Positions 1 to 5,203 of a stretch of DNA of 8,034 bases are shown here, piece by piece (position 1 is the first letter of the stretch; each line of letters starts with the position of its first letter). The position numbers and the translations under genes are program-made. Under the pieces are notes generated by a model, which saw only the letters and a program-made list of their open reading frames with translations, was not told the origin of the DNA and made no database searches. The DNA lies in contig WQTY01000089.1 of assembly GCA_009786045.1 (NCBI GenBank), positions 1-8,034 of the forward strand, in the 5' to 3' direction. The stretch is from Pseudomonadota bacterium (GTDB taxonomy: Bacteria > Myxococcota_A > Bradymonadia > UBA4248).

Positions 1-21
1 CCGATACGCGGCTACCCCCTC

Positions 22-46
22 TGCGGGCCTCAATCGCCGGCCCGCA
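22..46. repeat. Imperfect-repeat hairpin next to repeat copy 1
   Basis: The 8-base arms TGCGGGCC (22-29) and GGCCCGCA (39-46) are exact reverse complements around a 9-base loop. On the plus strand it is followed after about 8 bases by T-rich sequence (TTTT then TTTTTT, 55-66), so it could end a transcript entering from the left, although the spacing is long for an intrinsic terminator. On the minus strand it lies just beyond the A-rich tail of repeat copy 1, at the same relative place as the tandem hairpins at 3377-3445 beyond copy 2. It may therefore be a third module of the same repeat family. Confidence 0.45.
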
Positions 47-60
47 ACGCCCGCTTTTGG

Positions 61-190
61 TTTTTTGTGGGGGAACATGTTCCCCCACCCCCGCATGCCT
101 CCCCTAGAGGGGAGGTGGCGGCGAGGCCGACGAAGGGGTGCACGTATCGCTTTGGGGCAGGCACCTTTGCCTTCGAACAGTCACTTTTAC
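61..190 (-). repeat. Two-hairpin dispersed repeat, copy 1 (inverted orientation)
   Basis: Positions 67-88 are a perfect 22-base palindrome whose half is GTGGGGGAACA. Positions 98-115 form a second stem, CCTCCCCT / AGGGGAGG, with a 2-base loop. Read on the minus strand, the order is: a CCCCAAAGCGATACG segment (around 145-160), a GC-rich spacer, the CCTCCCCT-type stem, a run of G, the GGGGGAAC/GTTCCCCC palindrome, then an A-rich tail. The same order and many of the same bases occur at 3254-3376 and 3524-3616 on the plus strand. Copy 1 has extra sequence (about 98-142) where the other copies have a short stem-loop. I infer a dispersed non-coding repeat. No gene is seen in 1-229; the short open frames there simply read through the palindromes. 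Confidence 0.6.
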
Positions 191-229
191 CCTTTTGGAA
201 AGTTTTTCGTCGTTTCCAGGCAATGGCAT

Positions 230-610
230 CTATGATTCGTACGACTCCAGTTCTTTGCACAGTGCAAGAAAGTTTTCATAAACTGTAATACTTTTTAAAA
301 AGCAAAAATCCAATATAAATCCTGATGCCCTGTGCTTCAAAAAATCAGCATCCCACAGAGGTACAACAACAAATCCGTTTTTATAATGATATTTGCATGG
401 TTCATATTTATCGATGTTTGTACGAAAATACTTAACCTTTGCCATACACAGTTTATTGATTCTAAAAAGCAGGCCTATTGTATCGGTTTTCTGCAAAAAC
501 ACCTCTTTGACGATGAGGTGCTTATGTGAATTCTCTTTATTGGAATACCAGGCACCATTTTCATAAATCAAACCATATTTCTTAATGATTAGTATATTAT
601 CATTATCCAT
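230..610 (-). CDS. Hypothetical AT-rich 126-residue protein
   Basis: I do not recognise this protein. It starts at the ATG at 610-608 with only a weak upstream GGGTGATG, and ends in TAG. No signal peptide, transmembrane stretch or clear motif is visible. The sequence is rich in Lys, Tyr, Phe and Cys, with short basic-aromatic patches such as KYFRTNIDKYEPCKYHYKNG. The N-terminus (MDNDNILIIKKYGLIYENG) looks like the start of a small beta-rich cytoplasmic protein. Base composition is much more AT-rich than in the genes at the right of the window, pointing to a different origin or weak selection. It is divergent from the methyltransferase gene and its stop lies about 40 bases from repeat copy 1. 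The open frame is uninterrupted and the codon choice looks protein-like, but with no family match visible it could be a remnant. Confidence 0.55.
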   Translation of the reverse strand: MDNDNILIIKKYGLIYENGAWYSNKENSHKHLIVKEVFLQKTDTIGLLFRINKLCMAKVKYFRTNIDKYEPCKYHYKNGFVVVPLWDADFLKHRASGFILDFCFLKSITVYENFLALCKELESYES

Positions 611-616
611 GACACA

Positions 617-655
617 TCACCCAACAAACTGTTGAAAAAATCTTCAACAGGTGAT
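617..655. promoter_or_regulatory. Inverted repeat between divergent genes
   Basis: The arms CTGTTGAA (629-636) and TTCAACAG (643-650) pair exactly around a 6-base A-rich loop. An outer pair, ATCAC (617-621) and GTGAT (651-655), extends it with an unpaired stretch on the left side. It starts 7 bases upstream of the minus-strand gene at 610 and about 80 bases upstream of the plus-strand gene at 737, so it lies in the shared control region. It could be an operator for a dimeric regulator or a leader hairpin of the minus-strand transcript. No T-run follows in either direction, so it is unlikely to be an intrinsic terminator. Confidence 0.4.
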
Positions 656-672
656 TTACTTGGTTTATAGTC

Positions 673-697
673 AGAAGCATGCTCTGGCATGCATTCT
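673..697 (+). other. Small hairpin upstream of the methyltransferase start
   Basis: GCATGC at 677-682 and 687-692 pair around the loop TCTG, and flanking AGAA (673-676) pairs with TTCT (694-697) around one bulged A. The hairpin covers an in-frame upstream ATG at 689, which argues against using that codon as the start of the following gene. It could be a leader structure; its function is unknown. Confidence 0.3.
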
Positions 698-736
698 GCA
701 ACGTCTTGTAAAGCAAAAGCAGCAGAGAGCAAAGAA

Positions 737-1276
737 ATGTTCTATTCCACCACCTGTTCATCGCCCATGGGCACCATGACACTTGCAAGCGACGGGGACA
801 ATCTTGTTGGTTTATGGATAGAGGGGCAAAAATATCATGGCGGCACCATGCCCAAAGAAATGACAGAGAACCACAGCATCCCCGTATTCGATGCCACAAA
901 AAAATGGCTGGACAGATATTTTTCGGGCCTGAAACCCGCCATCTCCGAATTGCCTCTCGCCCCCATCGGCGGCGAGTTTCGGCAAAACATATGGGCTATC
1001 TTGTGCGAAATACCCTACGGCGAAATCATAACCTATGGCGAAATTGCAAAAAAAATGGCCGTCAAAATGGACAAAAAAACCATGTCCAGCCAGGCGGTGG
1101 GCGGCGCTGTTGGTCATAACCCCATCTCTGTCATCATTCCCTGCCACCGGGTCGTGGGGTCAAATGGCAGCCTGACGGGTTACGCCGGGGGCATTGGCAT
1201 AAAGATCAAACTGCTCGAACTCGAAGGGGCTGACATATCAAATCTGTTTGTCCCCAAAAAAGGCAGTGCGCTCTGA
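737..1276 (+). CDS. ogt: Methylated-DNA--protein-cysteine S-methyltransferase (Ogt/MGMT family)
   Basis: This protein repairs O6-alkylguanine and O4-alkylthymine in DNA by a one-time transfer of the alkyl group to its own cysteine. The product is 179 residues from the ATG at 737, the usual length for the short bacterial form. An upstream in-frame ATG at 689 would add 16 unconserved residues and lies in a hairpin, so I chose 737, where the protein begins FYSTTCSSPMG as relatives do. A weak purine-rich GAGAG precedes it. The N-terminal ribonuclease-H-like domain covers about residues 1-75. The DNA-binding and active-site domain covers about 80-165, with FRQNIW (81-86), IPYGEIITYGEIA (92-104) and the active-site PCHRV, with Cys136. 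The position usually held by the arginine finger before AVGGA is Gln119. The C-terminal YAGGI motif is present. It converges on the dipeptidase gene, with terminator hairpins between. Confidence 0.95.
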   Translation: MFYSTTCSSPMGTMTLASDGDNLVGLWIEGQKYHGGTMPKEMTENHSIPVFDATKKWLDRYFSGLKPAISELPLAPIGGEFRQNIWAILCEIPYGEIITYGEIAKKMAVKMDKKTMSSQAVGGAVGHNPISVIIPCHRVVGSNGSLTGYAGGIGIKIKLLELEGADISNLFVPKKGSAL

Positions 1277-1333
1277 TTTTTCGCGTGAGGGGGGATTCCC
1301 TCTAAGCAAGGAACACGAGAAACACCAATGCAT

Positions 1334-1356
1334 AAAAAGCCGCCATACATGGCGGC
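1334..1356 (-). terminator. Intrinsic terminator of the dipeptidase gene
   Basis: On the minus strand, a stem with arms GCCGCCAT and ATGGCGGC (plus coordinates 1339-1356) is followed immediately by TTTTT (1338-1334). This is the canonical GC stem plus U-tract arrangement, about 70 bases after the dipeptidase stop codon. Confidence 0.75.
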
Positions 1357-1359
1357 AAC

Positions 1360-1396
1360 TGATTGCCTGCCAGAGTGCCGGCAGGCAATCAATTTT
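1360..1396 (+). terminator. Probable terminator of the methyltransferase gene
   Basis: The exact 12-base arms TGATTGCCTGCC (1360-1371) and GGCAGGCAATCA (1380-1391) flank an 8-base loop and are followed by ATTTT on the plus strand. The U-tract is short, so efficiency is uncertain. With the neighbouring hairpin at 1339-1356 it forms a two-way barrier between convergent genes; on the minus strand this stem would form first and the other supplies the T-run. Confidence 0.55.
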
Positions 1397-1423
1397 GATT
1401 CAGTTGGGCATAGACATAAAAGT

Positions 1424-3097
1424 TTATCTTCTATTATCCAACTCTTCTTGCGTCAGCACGCGAAAGTTTTGGTTATTTTCTATCATTTTGCGTAAAAACT
1501 CTTCGGGATAGCCTGGGCGAAGAACCTGTGAAGACAACGGGATGCCGTGTTGGTTTTGAAGAAATCGTCCGTTTTCATCGGTCATCATGACCGCGCCATC
1601 CAAAAATTTTACTAAAACAAATTCAAAAAGTCTGCTCCAGGCATTAAGTGCTGCATCGGCTTGCGAAATGCTGAAGTGCGTGAGAAACGCGCGCGCCTCA
1701 TCTTCGGGAAGTGCCAAAGCCGCCTGGTCGATTGCAGGAATGAGCCTGTGGAAACCATTTTCCCATTCTTGTTGAACTTTCTGAATTTCTGGAAATATCA
1801 ACGACCAACGTGCATAAGCAAAATTAGCAACTTTGTTAAAAATCCAAAAAGCCGAAGTCGACGAGTAACGAAGAATACTGCCATTGTCGAAACTAAATCC
1901 CCAAGGGATAGCCGTTATTCCGGCATAGAAAGGAATGTAAAGTGTACTTATGGCATCGTCAACGCCAAACCAATTAATTCCACCAACATGATTTGGCAAC
2001 CAATTGCGCATTTGAGCCACAAACGAAAATCCGGTTTGTTGTGTAGCAATCGGACGAGGCTGCGCGTATTCCACACCATCAACCGTAAAGGTAAGCGGCG
2101 GCAAACGCAATTTTGAACCGAAAGGTCCGGCTGCCATATTTTGCATCACATCAAACGGAGTTCCTTCGTACTGGTCGCGCATCAGGCGTTTGAAATCGCG
2201 GACATCTACTTTTTTTACCGGCTTAATCCAAAGCGGCATACGACGTTTTGTTTTGCCGACAACATACGAAAAATATTCGTCCATCGCAGGGTCGAGTTGA
2301 CGAAAAAACGCCCAAACGCGCGCCTCGCAGCAGAATAGCCTAGCAAAATCAAGTGGAGCATAAACATCCGAAAAGCTAAAATCACTATCTTTTCCCGAGA
2401 AAAATCCCATTTCGCGGGCAAACGAAATGACTTCGGGATGAAAAAGTACATTTTCTCTGTCGTTTTTCGGAAAAGTGGTGATGCGAGCATGATTGGCGTG
2501 TGCCGAAACATAACCGTCTGGCACACGTTTGGCTACCCAAACCGCGCCTTTTCGTCCCGGCCCCTTGCCGATTAATTCCATAATCCACACTTCGTTCGGG
2601 TCGCCGATTGAAAATGATTCACCACTGCTGCCGTATCCGTATTGAGCAACTAAATCGGTCATTATCTGAATGGCTTCGCGCGCTGTTCGAGCGCGTTCCA
2701 ATGCAACGTATTTCAAATTTCCGTAATCAATGATGCCTTCGGGGTTAACCAGTTCGGTGCGGCCGCCAAAAGTAGTTTCACCAATCACAACTTGATGCTC
2801 GTTCATATTTCCGATAACAGAATAAGTACGCGGCACTTGCGCAATTTCACCGCGAAACTCTTCTGTATGCCAATCGTAAATGCGACGCATTGCACCCACC
2901 TCGTGTGTTGCTGCAGGTTGATGACGCAAGGCACCGAAGAAAAAATAGGCATCGGCAGAGTATGTAATCATTGTAGAGCCATCAACGGTTGCACCCCGCG
3001 TGGCAAGAAAATTTGTGCAAGCCCAGGCAGCTGTTGTGGCGAATGAAAATGCCATTAAAACAGAAAACGCCATTAAAAATAATAATTTTTTAATCAT
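1424..3097 (-). CDS. Secreted C69-family dipeptidase
   Basis: A cysteine N-terminal-nucleophile dipeptidase (PepD-like, family C69) expected to hydrolyse dipeptides outside the cytoplasm. Of 557 residues, 1-26 form a signal peptide: basic MIKK, a hydrophobic core to about residue 20, then TTAAWA. Cleavage would expose Cys27 in CTNFLATRGATVDGS, the catalytic N-terminal cysteine of the family. Further family-like segments are NEHQVVIGETTFGGR (about 99-113), ARTAREAIQIMTDLVAQYGYGSSGESFSIGDPNEVWIMEL read in two parts (about 136-175), and HANHARITTF (about 200-209). The frame is intact and the length is typical of the longer Bacteroidota-type members. The ATG at 3097 has no Shine-Dalgarno sequence but an A-rich leader, unlike the genes at 3626-7991. 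That and the more AT-rich composition suggest a Bacteroidota-like source, which is inference. It is monocistronic, with a terminator at 1334-1356. Confidence 0.9.
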   Translation of the reverse strand: MIKKLLFLMAFSVLMAFSFATTAAWACTNFLATRGATVDGSTMITYSADAYFFFGALRHQPAATHEVGAMRRIYDWHTEEFRGEIAQVPRTYSVIGNMNEHQVVIGETTFGGRTELVNPEGIIDYGNLKYVALERARTAREAIQIMTDLVAQYGYGSSGESFSIGDPNEVWIMELIGKGPGRKGAVWVAKRVPDGYVSAHANHARITTFPKNDRENVLFHPEVISFAREMGFFSGKDSDFSFSDVYAPLDFARLFCCEARVWAFFRQLDPAMDEYFSYVVGKTKRRMPLWIKPVKKVDVRDFKRLMRDQYEGTPFDVMQNMAAGPFGSKLRLPPLTFTVDGVEYAQPRPIATQQTGFSFVAQMRNWLPNHVGGINWFGVDDAISTLYIPFYAGITAIPWGFSFDNGSILRYSSTSAFWIFNKVANFAYARWSLIFPEIQKVQQEWENGFHRLIPAIDQAALALPEDEARAFLTHFSISQADAALNAWSRLFEFVLVKFLDGAVMMTDENGRFLQNQHGIPLSSQVLRPGYPEEFLRKMIENNQNFRVLTQEELDNRR

Positions 3098-3117
3098 AAT
3101 TTTTTGTTATGTGGCTA

Positions 3118-3136
3118 ACCAAATAACTGATTTGGT
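3118..3136. promoter_or_regulatory. Possible operator upstream of the dipeptidase gene
   Basis: The arms ACCAAAT (3118-3124) and ATTTGGT (3130-3136) are exact reverse complements separated by 5 bases, about 20 bases upstream of the dipeptidase ATG. The size and spacing would suit a dimeric regulator, or it could be a weak leader hairpin. No regulator gene is nearby. Confidence 0.3.
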
Positions 3137-3200
3137 GATAAATTTTTGAGTGTCAGCTATGATAACATTGCCCTTTGCAATGCACACATTCCACTGTGTC

Positions 3201-3209
3201 AGTATACCA
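3201..3209 (-). promoter_or_regulatory. Candidate extended -10 promoter for the dipeptidase gene
   Basis: On the minus strand the sequence TGGTATACT (plus 3209-3201) matches an extended -10 element (TGn then TATACT). The -35 region 17 bases upstream is poor. Transcription would start near 3194 and give a leader of about 100 bases carrying the inverted repeat at 3118-3136. This rests on pattern only. If the gene follows Bacteroidota promoter rules, a different site would be used, and I did not find a clear one. Confidence 0.25.
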
Positions 3210-3253
3210 AAAACGAATGACAATGACGTAAAATTCGCCCCTACACTATTTTC

Positions 3254-3376
3254 TTATTGCCAACGATTTTGCCACTCACCCCACAAAGCAATGCGCAGCA
3301 TTGCAGGGAGTTCGGGGGAACCAGTTCCCCCGACGGAGGCGTGGGAGCAGTGCCCCTCACAAATAGAAAAATAAAA
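3254..3376 (+). repeat. Two-hairpin dispersed repeat, copy 2
   Basis: Stem I is GCAATGC (3288-3294) with GCATTGC (3298-3304) around loop GCA. Stem II is CGGGGGAAC (3313-3321) with GTTCCCCCG (3324-3332) around loop CA. An A-rich tail ending AAAAGCGG follows (to 3380). The lead-in TTTTGCCACTCACCCCACAA (about 3267-3286) matches copy 3. Compared with copy 3 the stem bases differ on both arms together, so pairing is kept. No coding frame of note lies here. Together with the next two repeat entries it fills most of the 528-base gap between the dipeptidase and the PLP gene. Confidence 0.65.
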
Positions 3377-3445
3377 GCGGTGGCGTATTCGCTTTGCGAA
3401 TAGCCACCGCCGCAGCCCGTATTCGGCCAGAAGGCCGAATAGGGC
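3377..3445 (+). repeat. Tandem pair of related hairpins, each with one bulged G
   Basis: Hairpin A (3377-3410) pairs GCGGTGGC with GCCACCGC, then TATTCGC with GCGAATA around loop TTT, leaving G3385 unpaired. Hairpin B (3415-3445) pairs GCCC with GGGC, then TATTCGGCC with GGCCGAATA around loop AGAA, leaving G3419 unpaired. Both share the core GTATTCG / CGAATA with the bulge at the same place, directly 5' of the shared TATTCG. Four bases (CGCA) separate them. The arrangement resembles REP/BIME-type elements of two linked imperfect palindromes, but family membership is unproven. Confidence 0.6.
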
Positions 3446-3523
3446 GCGCCAGAAGTCGTAAACATTCAAACTTAAGTCATAACACAGTCAGACAGCGATT
3501 CTTCTGCTTGCAAGGCGATGCAT

Positions 3524-3616
3524 GTTGCCCACGAGCAAAAACATTTTGTCACTTCACCCACAAGCGATACGAAGTATCGCAGGGGGGTGGGGGAACTCGT
3601 TCCCCCACGAAAAAAT
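3524..3616 (+). repeat. Two-hairpin dispersed repeat, copy 3
   Basis: Stem I is GCGATAC (3564-3570) with GTATCGC (3574-3580) around loop GAA. Stem II is GTGGGGGAAC (3587-3596) with GTTCCCCCAC (3599-3608) around loop TC, followed by an A-rich tail (GAAAAAATGAAAA). The lead-in (TTGCCCACGAG, then ATTTTGTCACTTCACCCAC) matches copy 2 with a small insertion. Its end is within about 20 bases of the PLP gene stop, so it lies in the 3' end of that transcript. On that (minus) strand no T-run follows the stems, so it is not a textbook intrinsic terminator. Confidence 0.65.
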
Positions 3617-3625
3617 GAAAATGTT

Positions 3626-5128
3626 CTAAGAATCGACTTTGGCGTTGAAGTCTTCGATCATTGCGTCCCATTGTGGGACATAAGCGCGCATTTGGTGCCA
3701 GAGTGCCTGATCGCGTCGCGCCACGAATGCGTCGACATCAATGCCCTGTTGCTCGCACCACGTAAAGTAGCCGAGGTTAAAGACGCGCTCACGGCCGCGC
3801 TGGTCGAGTTCGATCATGTTGTCGGTGTTGAGGCCCAGGGTGAAGCGGCCAAAGGTCTCAGCAGCATCCAATGCATCGAATTTGTTGTTAAAGTCGCGCT
3901 CAATGCAGAGATCCATTTCGGAACCATACATTTTTGCACCGTCCGTCGCCATGGTCATGACGACGTCGTCTTTGCCGAGGCCCATGTATTTGGCCATCTT
4001 GATGGCCGACAGGACGTTGGCCACTGACGAAAGCCCCAGGTGTTTGAGGCGATCCAGCAATTCTGGGCTCACGCCGCGGCGCTCGGTCAGATACTTTCTG
4101 CCGGCTTCGGTGTTGTAAAGCGCAAACGTGTGATCCGAGGCCTTGTCCGAAATGCCCAGCACAAAATCCGTATTCATGACATTGTGAATGAACGGCACGT
4201 GCTTGTCGCCGATGCCCTGGATGTTGTGGTCGCCAAAGCCGTTATAGAGGAGCGTCGGGCATTCTAGGGCTTCGACGGCGACGATTTTTGTACCGTGCTT
4301 CTCCTTGAGGAAATCGCCAGCACCGATGGTGCCGGCAGACCCAGTCGACGACACGAAGGCGCGAAGCTTGGCGTTTGCATTTGTTTTGGCAAAATCTTTG
4401 AAAACTGTATTCAGCGCCGTGCCCGTGCAATAGAAGTGCGTGAGGTAATTGTTGAACTCAGCAAACTGATTCAGAATGAAGTACGCCGGATCTTTCGACA
4501 GCTCATTGCACTTGTCGTAGATCTCTTTCACATTCGACTCGCAGCCGTACGTAGCAACAATGTCCTCTTCAGGGTTCGTCGTCCACTCGCGAAGCCAGTT
4601 AAAGCGTTCCTGGCTCATACGCTCGGGCAAGATGGCCACGCCGCGGCAACCCATCAAACGGCTGATGGCCACGCCGCCACGGCAATAGTTGCCCGTCGAC
4701 GGCCACACCGCACGATGCTTCGTCGGATTAAACGCCCCAAGCACAATACGCGGCGCAAGGCAGGCATAAGCGGCCAGCACCTTGTGCGACGAAATCATCG
4801 GCATCAATCCGCCCACCATCGCGATGATCGGGGTGTCAATTCCCGTAATTTCCTTCGTCAGCACCACATGGACGGGGACAGAAACAATGCTTCGGCGATC
4901 CTCGCCGTTGAACCAGTGCACGCGGAAAAGGTTGAGCGGATCCGGCGCATCCGGGTCGATCGTCGCCAGCTTCGCCTTGATATCCTCGGGGATCAACTCG
5001 GGGTTCGTCAACTGCTTAAACGTCGGCAAGCGCAGCTTGCGCTCCTTGAATCGCGCTATCGTGTCGCGAAGTGTCGACTCATCGCTGATCTTTGTCGTCA
5101 AGCCAAGCCGCTCCAGGATTTTTTCCAT
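3626..5128 (-). CDS. PLP-dependent fold-type II enzyme (cysteine synthase / ammonia-lyase like)
   Basis: A 500-residue pyridoxal-phosphate enzyme of the tryptophan-synthase-beta superfamily, of the kind usually labelled 'PLP-dependent protein subunit beta'. Its substrate is not known to me. Likely cofactor features are the Schiff-base lysine K116 in SSHK, the asparagine loop STGNYCRGG (144-152) that contacts the substrate carboxylate and cofactor, and the phosphate-binding glycine loop STGSAGTIGAG (261-271). GDHNIQGIGDKHVPFIHNV (around 300-320) is a characteristic segment of this subgroup. It is about 100 residues longer than YgeX (diaminopropionate ammonia-lyase) or cysteine synthase; the N-terminal 70 residues carry an extra helical segment and the C-terminus is extended. 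AGGAG (5140-5136) stands 7 bases before the ATG. It follows ssnA by 75 bases and is probably cotranscribed. A role with SsnA in breakdown of nitrogen-rich intermediates is inferred from context. Confidence 0.85.
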   Translation of the reverse strand: MEKILERLGLTTKISDESTLRDTIARFKERKLRLPTFKQLTNPELIPEDIKAKLATIDPDAPDPLNLFRVHWFNGEDRRSIVSVPVHVVLTKEITGIDTPIIAMVGGLMPMISSHKVLAAYACLAPRIVLGAFNPTKHRAVWPSTGNYCRGGVAISRLMGCRGVAILPERMSQERFNWLREWTTNPEEDIVATYGCESNVKEIYDKCNELSKDPAYFILNQFAEFNNYLTHFYCTGTALNTVFKDFAKTNANAKLRAFVSSTGSAGTIGAGDFLKEKHGTKIVAVEALECPTLLYNGFGDHNIQGIGDKHVPFIHNVMNTDFVLGISDKASDHTFALYNTEAGRKYLTERRGVSPELLDRLKHLGLSSVANVLSAIKMAKYMGLGKDDVVMTMATDGAKMYGSEMDLCIERDFNNKFDALDAAETFGRFTLGLNTDNMIELDQRGRERVFNLGYFTWCEQQGIDVDAFVARRDQALWHQMRAYVPQWDAMIEDFNAKVDS

Positions 5129-5154
5129 CTCATCACTCCTAAAAAATAAGGCAA

Positions 5155-5183
5155 AGGGCGCACCAGCACCATGCCTGCGCCCT
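5155..5183 (-). other. Intercistronic hairpin between ssnA and the PLP gene
   Basis: AGGGCGCA (5155-5162) and TGCGCCCT (5176-5183) pair exactly over 8 bases with a 13-base loop. On the transcribed minus strand it begins about 20 bases after the ssnA stop and ends about 26 bases before the PLP gene ATG. The following sequence reaches TTATTTTTT only after some 8 bases, so it is more likely a leaky attenuator or an mRNA-stability structure than a full terminator. Confidence 0.4.
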
Positions 5184-5203
5184 AAATCAAAATCCTCAAT
5201 CCG

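Noticed and set aside
3564..3608. Intrinsic terminator for the PLP gene
   Set aside because: On the minus strand the stems are followed by C-rich sequence or mixed bases, not a U-tract, so only a structural 3' end can be proposed.
61..3616. Integron attC sites or gene cassettes
   Set aside because: The repeats are imperfect inverted repeats between genes, but gene orientations are mixed, there is one copy at the left and two at the right rather than one per gene, and no integrase is seen.
3254..3616. CRISPR array
   Set aside because: Only two full copies lie here, about 270 bases apart, without regular spacers, and no cas gene is present.
3241..3618. Small open frames (about 70 residues, both strands) in the repeat block
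   Set aside because: They translate the palindromes themselves, lack ribosome-binding sites, and similar peptides would arise from any copy of the repeat.
4295..5149. Plus-strand open frame opposite the PLP gene
   Set aside because: Composition is Arg/Val-rich without motifs, and it mirrors a well-supported minus-strand enzyme gene.
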